In this document: positions 60,666 through 64,000 of the stretch, piece after piece | Numbering within the stretch: the stretch's first letter is position 1 | How the letters are laid out: every line of letters starts with the position of its first letter | Origin: JADFDG01 sp965232985 | Lineage (GTDB): Bacteria > Pseudomonadota > Gammaproteobacteria > Pseudomonadales > JADFDG01 | Direction: 5' to 3' | Length of the DNA: 64,000 bases | Assembly (NCBI GenBank): GCA_965232985.1 | Contig: CBDDRC010000039.1 | Span: 62,001 to 126,000 of the forward strand | Notes under the pieces: generated by a model | What the model was told of the DNA's origin: nothing | The model's database searches: none | Seen by the model: only the letters and a program-made list of their open reading frames with translations | Translations under genes and position numbers: made by a program

Positions 60666-61658
60666 TCACCAGCCGGCGACGTGTTCACGCACAAGACCGG
60701 CGAGCAGTGCCGCGTGGGCCGGTGAATCGTTCAGTGCCGGGATGTATGCGTACCTTTTACCGCCGGCATGAAAAAACCCCTCACGGTTCTGTTCGGCGAC
60801 CTCTTCGAGGGTCTCAAGACAGTCCGTAGCGAACCCCGGACAGACCACCTGCACTGCTTTCACCCCTTCCGCAGGCAGTGCCGCGAGCCGCAAATCGATA
60901 TACGGCCGCAGCCATTGCGTACGACCGAAACGCGACTGATATGCCATCTCCCAGGCCGAATCCGCGAGACCCAAACGCGTGGCGACACCGCGCGCAGTTG
61001 CGGCACAGCACTGCGGATACGGATCGCCCGCGTCTGCATACGCCTGGGGAATGCCGTGAAAGGAGAACAACAACCGTCCGTCGTCGCCGTGAACGGTACG
61101 GTAATCGCGAATGCTGGCGGCAAGCGCATCAAGGTACGACGGACGGTCGCAGTAATCGCGGACGATGCGAATATCCGGCGCACGACGGGTGGTCAGCAGA
61201 TAACGCGCCACGATATCCACAACCGCTCCGGTGCTCGAGGCCGAGTACTGTGGATAAAGCGGCACGACCAGAACGCGCACAATTCCTTCGGCCTCAAACT
61301 TCCCGAGCAGTGCTGCAAGCGACGGCTTGCCGTAGCTCATCGCAGCATGCACCTGAATGCGTGGATCACCCATCTGCTCACCGACCTTTGCGGCCAGCGA
61401 TTCAGTCAGCACGCGCAACGGCGAACCCTGTGCTGTCCAGATCGACGCATAGCGTTTGGCCAGGCGACGCGGCCGAACAACCAGCACAATCAGGTTGAGC
61501 ACCAGCCACCAGAGCAGGCGCGGCGCCTCGACGACGCGTCGATCCCAAAGGAATTCGTGCAGGTAGCGACGCACCGCAACTGCAGTCGGCGCGTCGGGGG
61601 TACCGAGATTGACGAGCACGACAGCGATGTCGGGCTTGTAGCGGGTGGCAGCGGACAT
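60666..61658 (-). CDS. hemH: Ferrochelatase
   Basis: 330-aa enzyme that inserts iron into protoporphyrin IX, the last step of haem synthesis. VVLVNLGTPDAPT opens the protein; the metal-site His is in FSFHGIPQAYADAGDPYPQQ-like segment, and the conserved Glu in VCPGFATDCLETLEEVAEQ. It has a fairly normal length for a proteobacterial HemH. ATG 61658 follows GGAGATTCC; the longer open frame to 61763 is not needed. It lies 43 bp downstream of adk, likely cotranscribed. Confidence 0.95.
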   Translation of the reverse strand: MSAATRYKPDIAVVLVNLGTPDAPTAVAVRRYLHEFLWDRRVVEAPRLLWWLVLNLIVLVVRPRRLAKRYASIWTAQGSPLRVLTESLAAKVGEQMGDPRIQVHAAMSYGKPSLAALLGKFEAEGIVRVLVVPLYPQYSASSTGAVVDIVARYLLTTRRAPDIRIVRDYCDRPSYLDALAASIRDYRTVHGDDGRLLFSFHGIPQAYADAGDPYPQCCAATARGVATRLGLADSAWEMAYQSRFGRTQWLRPYIDLRLAALPAEGVKAVQVVCPGFATDCLETLEEVAEQNREGFFHAGGKRYAYIPALNDSPAHAALLAGLVREHVAGW

Positions 61659-61701
61659 GGAATCTCCGGCGACAAACGGTAGCCGCCGAGAATAGCGGAT
61701 C

Positions 61702-62373
61702 TCAGCGTCGCAACGGGTCCAGCGCGGCGAAAACCCGCTCGCGAATGGCATCGACAGTACCAATACCTGGCACTTTCACATAAGACGGCGCGCGCGCGCC
61801 GCCGCGTCTGGCCAACTCGCCGTAAAACTCGATCAAAAGGGATGTCTGGGCGTGATAAACACGCAGCCGCTCGCGTACGGTTTCTTCACTGTCGTCCGGG
61901 CGCTGCACCAGATCCTCACCGGTGACATCATCCTTGCCGGCAACTTTCGGCGGGTTGTAGGCAACGTGATAGACGCGACCCGACCCCGCGTGCACCCGGC
62001 GGCCAACGATGCGCTTGATCACTTCCTCGTCATCCACCGCGATTTCGACCACCGCATCGATGTTAACGCCTTCCTTTACCAATGCCTCGGCCTGCGGAAT
62101 GGTCCGCGGAAAGCCGTCGAACAAAAAACCCTGCACGCAGTCCGGCTGGGCAATCCGCTCCTTGACCAGGCCAATGATGATGTCATCCGAGACCAACTGG
62201 CCGGCATCCATGATTTTCTTCGCCGCGATGCCCAGCGCAGTGCCGGCCTTCACCGCCGCGCGCAACATGTCGCCGGTGGAAACCTGCGGAATGCCATAAC
62301 GCTGCATGATGAACTGGGCTTGTGTGCCTTTACCGGCACCCGGCGCGCCGAGCAGGATAACTCGCATGGACAT
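61702..62373 (-). CDS. adk: Adenylate kinase
   Basis: 223-aa nucleoside monophosphate kinase (2 ADP to ATP + AMP). P-loop GAPGAGKGTQ near residues 9-18, the AMP-binding STGDMLRAA region, FDGFPRT, and a full-length LID (GRRVHAGSGRVYHVAYNPP) without the four zinc Cys. Those are features of the long Gram-negative type. ATG 62373 was chosen because AGGAAGCCTGCC precedes it; ATG 62367 is the alternative. The gap to ccmI is 101 bp. Confidence 0.95.
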   Translation of the reverse strand: MSMRVILLGAPGAGKGTQAQFIMQRYGIPQVSTGDMLRAAVKAGTALGIAAKKIMDAGQLVSDDIIIGLVKERIAQPDCVQGFLFDGFPRTIPQAEALVKEGVNIDAVVEIAVDDEEVIKRIVGRRVHAGSGRVYHVAYNPPKVAGKDDVTGEDLVQRPDDSEETVRERLRVYHAQTSLLIEFYGELARRGGARAPSYVKVPGIGTVDAIRERVFAALDPLRR

Positions 62374-62474
62374 GGCAGGCTTCCTGGGGGTCTTGCTGGG
62401 GAAGGCAAAGATACACACCACCCTCCGCAGCCTCAAGCGTTCACTGTCCGACAGTCAGCCGGTATTGCTCTGGA

Positions 62475-63728
62475 TCAGGGCACGCGCCGATCAAGCGTGA
62501 GCACCACCGGCGCGTTGAGCGGGAGTATCACCCGTACCGCCGCGCTCTCGATGTCGCCGGATGCAGGCAGAGGGCTGCCCGACAGCGAAATGCGCGCCCG
62601 CACTTCCAGCGGGCCGCGCGCCGACAGCGGTGCGCCTGGCAGCATCTGATCGGCATCACTGAGCGTGACGTCGACAGGCAGGAGCGGCGCCAGTTTTTTT
62701 GCTGCCACCGGCATCGGCGCACCGCCGACAGCGCGCACGACGACAAACAGCGTGGCGCCGGCAGGTGCAGCACCGATTTCCGGCGCCAGCACAACATGCA
62801 CAGGAATATTCATGGCTGTACCGCCGGCAGCAAGCGCCTGCTGCCTTTGCACAGCGCGCGCAATACTCTGCCGCAACAGCCCGGCGCCAGCGGATTGCGG
62901 ATCAATCTGCGCGAGCAGTTCCTGCCAGCGCTTCGTTGCCGTGACATAGTCGCCGCTGTCGAACGCCGCCATGCCGTACACCATCAGTACGCCCTGGTAA
63001 TGCGGTTCACGGGTCAGCACATCGTCAAACAGTGCGCGCACCTCGTCGTCGAGCTGGCCGCGATTGAGCGCGAGCGCAACGCGCGCCAGCGTCACAGCGA
63101 TATCAGTGCGCTCAGGCGCGAGACGCCGCGCCGTACGCAGGCTTTCGATGGCCAGCACCGGCGCCTCAAGCTCAAGCCAGGTCATGCCAAGGCGATACCA
63201 GGCATCGGCGTCTGCGGGCCGCCGCAGCAGTGTTGCCTGGGTCAGCCGCGCGGCATCAGACAAGGTCAGACCTTGCGCGCTGACCGCGGCACTGGTCAGT
63301 GGCTGCGATGATAATGCGGCGACATCCGCGACGCGATCGGACAACCTGAGCCAGTCGCGCGTGTCGGTATTGAAACCACTGAACAGATAGATCGTGAACG
63401 CAAGTACGGGCACCAGCAGCAACAGGACAAACGGCAACAGACGCCCACCAGCGACAGCCCCGGCCTGGCCTGCACCGCCATTTTCAATACCATTTCCTAC
63501 ATCATCCACCAACATGTGCTGCAGTTCCGCCAGCAGTGCGGCGTGCTGTGCAGCATCGATGCGGCCCGCCTCCTGCTCGGCCGCAAGCTCGGCCTGCCGT
63601 TCGCGGAAAATCGCCACATTGATGCGCGCGCGATCGACATCGGCAGGCAGCGCGCGCCGAACGGCAAACACCAGCACAACGGCCGCACCCAGCGACAAGG
63701 CCAAGGCAAGCGCCAGAAAGAGGATCAT
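62475..63728 (-). CDS. ccmI: Cytochrome c biogenesis protein CcmI (apocytochrome chaperone)
   Basis: 417-aa protein: two transmembrane helices (about 4-24 and 93-112) around a cytoplasmic loop with a leucine-zipper-like helix (RERQAELAAEQEAGRIDAAQHAALLAELQHML), then a periplasmic part with TPR repeats (DAWYRLGMTWLELEAPVLAIESLRTARRLAPERT). A C-terminal beta domain (about 300-417) contains MNIPVHVVLAPE. This is the CcmI layout that holds apocytochrome c for the CcmF/CcmH haem lyase. It starts 4 bp overlapping the ccmH end, so the two are coupled. Confidence 0.93.
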   Translation of the reverse strand: MILFLALALALSLGAAVVLVFAVRRALPADVDRARINVAIFRERQAELAAEQEAGRIDAAQHAALLAELQHMLVDDVGNGIENGGAGQAGAVAGGRLLPFVLLLLVPVLAFTIYLFSGFNTDTRDWLRLSDRVADVAALSSQPLTSAAVSAQGLTLSDAARLTQATLLRRPADADAWYRLGMTWLELEAPVLAIESLRTARRLAPERTDIAVTLARVALALNRGQLDDEVRALFDDVLTREPHYQGVLMVYGMAAFDSGDYVTATKRWQELLAQIDPQSAGAGLLRQSIARAVQRQQALAAGGTAMNIPVHVVLAPEIGAAPAGATLFVVVRAVGGAPMPVAAKKLAPLLPVDVTLSDADQMLPGAPLSARGPLEVRARISLSGSPLPASGDIESAAVRVILPLNAPVVLTLDRRVP

Positions 63729-64000
63729 CCGCGCGGCTCCTGATCAAAACGATTCAGGATGTCACGCACCCTGTCGGCATCGGATAGTGCACCTTCACCC
63801 GTTGCCGCAGTGGCAGCCGCACGACGACGCAGACGAAAAACCAGCACGCCGCCGGCAACCAGCAGCAACAGGAACGGGCCGGTCCACAACAACGCCGTTA
63901 CCGCATTGAATGCCGGTCGATAGGTGATGAATTCGCCGTAACGTTCTTTGAGATAAGCAACGATTTGCTCGTCGCTGCGGCCGGCACGCACCAGCTCATA
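63725..64000 (-). CDS. ccmH: Cytochrome c biogenesis protein CcmH, C-terminal part (cut by window edge)
   Basis: 91 codons are visible before the right edge; the gene continues beyond. The visible segment, YELVRAGRSDEQIVAYLKERYGEFITYRP, is the conserved region after the CcmH redox Cys pair (RCxxC), which itself lies outside the window. A transmembrane helix (about LLWTGPFLLLLVAGGVLVF) and a short cytoplasmic tail follow. CcmH reduces apocytochrome cysteines for haem attachment. It overlaps the ccmI start by 4 bp. The window therefore enters a ccm gene cluster at its right end. Confidence 0.92.
   Translation of the reverse strand, partial: YELVRAGRSDEQIVAYLKERYGEFITYRPAFNAVTALLWTGPFLLLLVAGGVLVFRLRRRAAATAATGEGALSDADRVRDILNRFDQEPRG

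Noticed and set aside
59750..60829. Plus-strand frames over the histone-like gene
   Set aside because: Produced by repeated Lys/Ala codons read antisense; the minus strand has the start site, repeats and terminator.
1..64000. CRISPR array, prophage or insertion sequence
   Set aside because: No regularly spaced repeats, transposase, integrase or phage genes were seen; the only repeats are within the histone-like gene.

Overview
The window is GC-rich, densely coded chromosomal DNA (roughly 60% GC by eye) from a gammaproteobacterium. The set plsB, hrpB, rsmJ, yaeQ, dapE, selD, a tgpA/DUF58/moxR cluster, an AlgP-like histone protein and ccmI/ccmH supports that class. I cannot fix the family; a lipid-degrading lineage such as Spongiibacteraceae or Solimonadaceae is only a guess. 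I see 53 protein genes (the last one cut by the window edge) and one tRNA. I see no insertion sequence, prophage or CRISPR array.

2.9-17.6 kb is a nitrate assimilation locus. On the minus strand nirB-nirD-nasA (nitrite and nitrate reductase) run away from a 534-bp control region. From the other side of that region narK (nitrate/nitrite transporter) and a membrane-anchored phosphatase-kinase fusion run on the plus strand. A porin-like protein, an nrtABC-type nitrate ABC importer and a NasT-type ANTAR antiterminator follow on the minus strand. Both nirB and nrtA are preceded by a good sigma-54 promoter (GG-N10-GC) and a leader of about 170-190 nt. Each leader ends in an intrinsic terminator of nearly identical design, whose 5' arm can instead form a hexaloop hairpin. 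The reading is nitrogen-limitation control at initiation and nitrate/NasT control by antitermination.

17.7-24.6 kb carries housekeeping and small genes: dapE, an unknown 130-aa protein, selD, a spermidine-synthase-like protein, a lipoprotein, a YebC-family protein, a YjdM-like zinc protein, a GST and an MpaB/DUF2236 oxygenase. A periplasmic binding protein follows at 24.8 kb. 25.7-44.7 kb is a lipid/acyl-CoA catabolic region: two crotonase-family enzymes, a thiolase-like protein with its OB-fold partner, an acyl-CoA dehydrogenase, two acyl-CoA ligases, an aldehyde dehydrogenase, a short-chain dehydrogenase, two hydrolases and aconitase. A hybrid 7TMR-DISM sensor kinase and a transglutaminase-like protein sit inside it. 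The thiolase-like protein has Ser where the nucleophilic Cys should be and its partner has lost most of its zinc ligands, so this pair may not be a thiolase at all.

44.7-51.2 kb holds hrpB and the tgpA/DUF58/moxR cluster. Then come a small iron-permease-like protein, plsB, tRNA-Arg(CCG), rsmJ, an operon-like run uppP/thioesterase/tsaB/dinG-type helicase, the Lys/Ala-rich histone-like gene, hemH, adk, and finally ccmI and the 3' part of ccmH running off the right edge.
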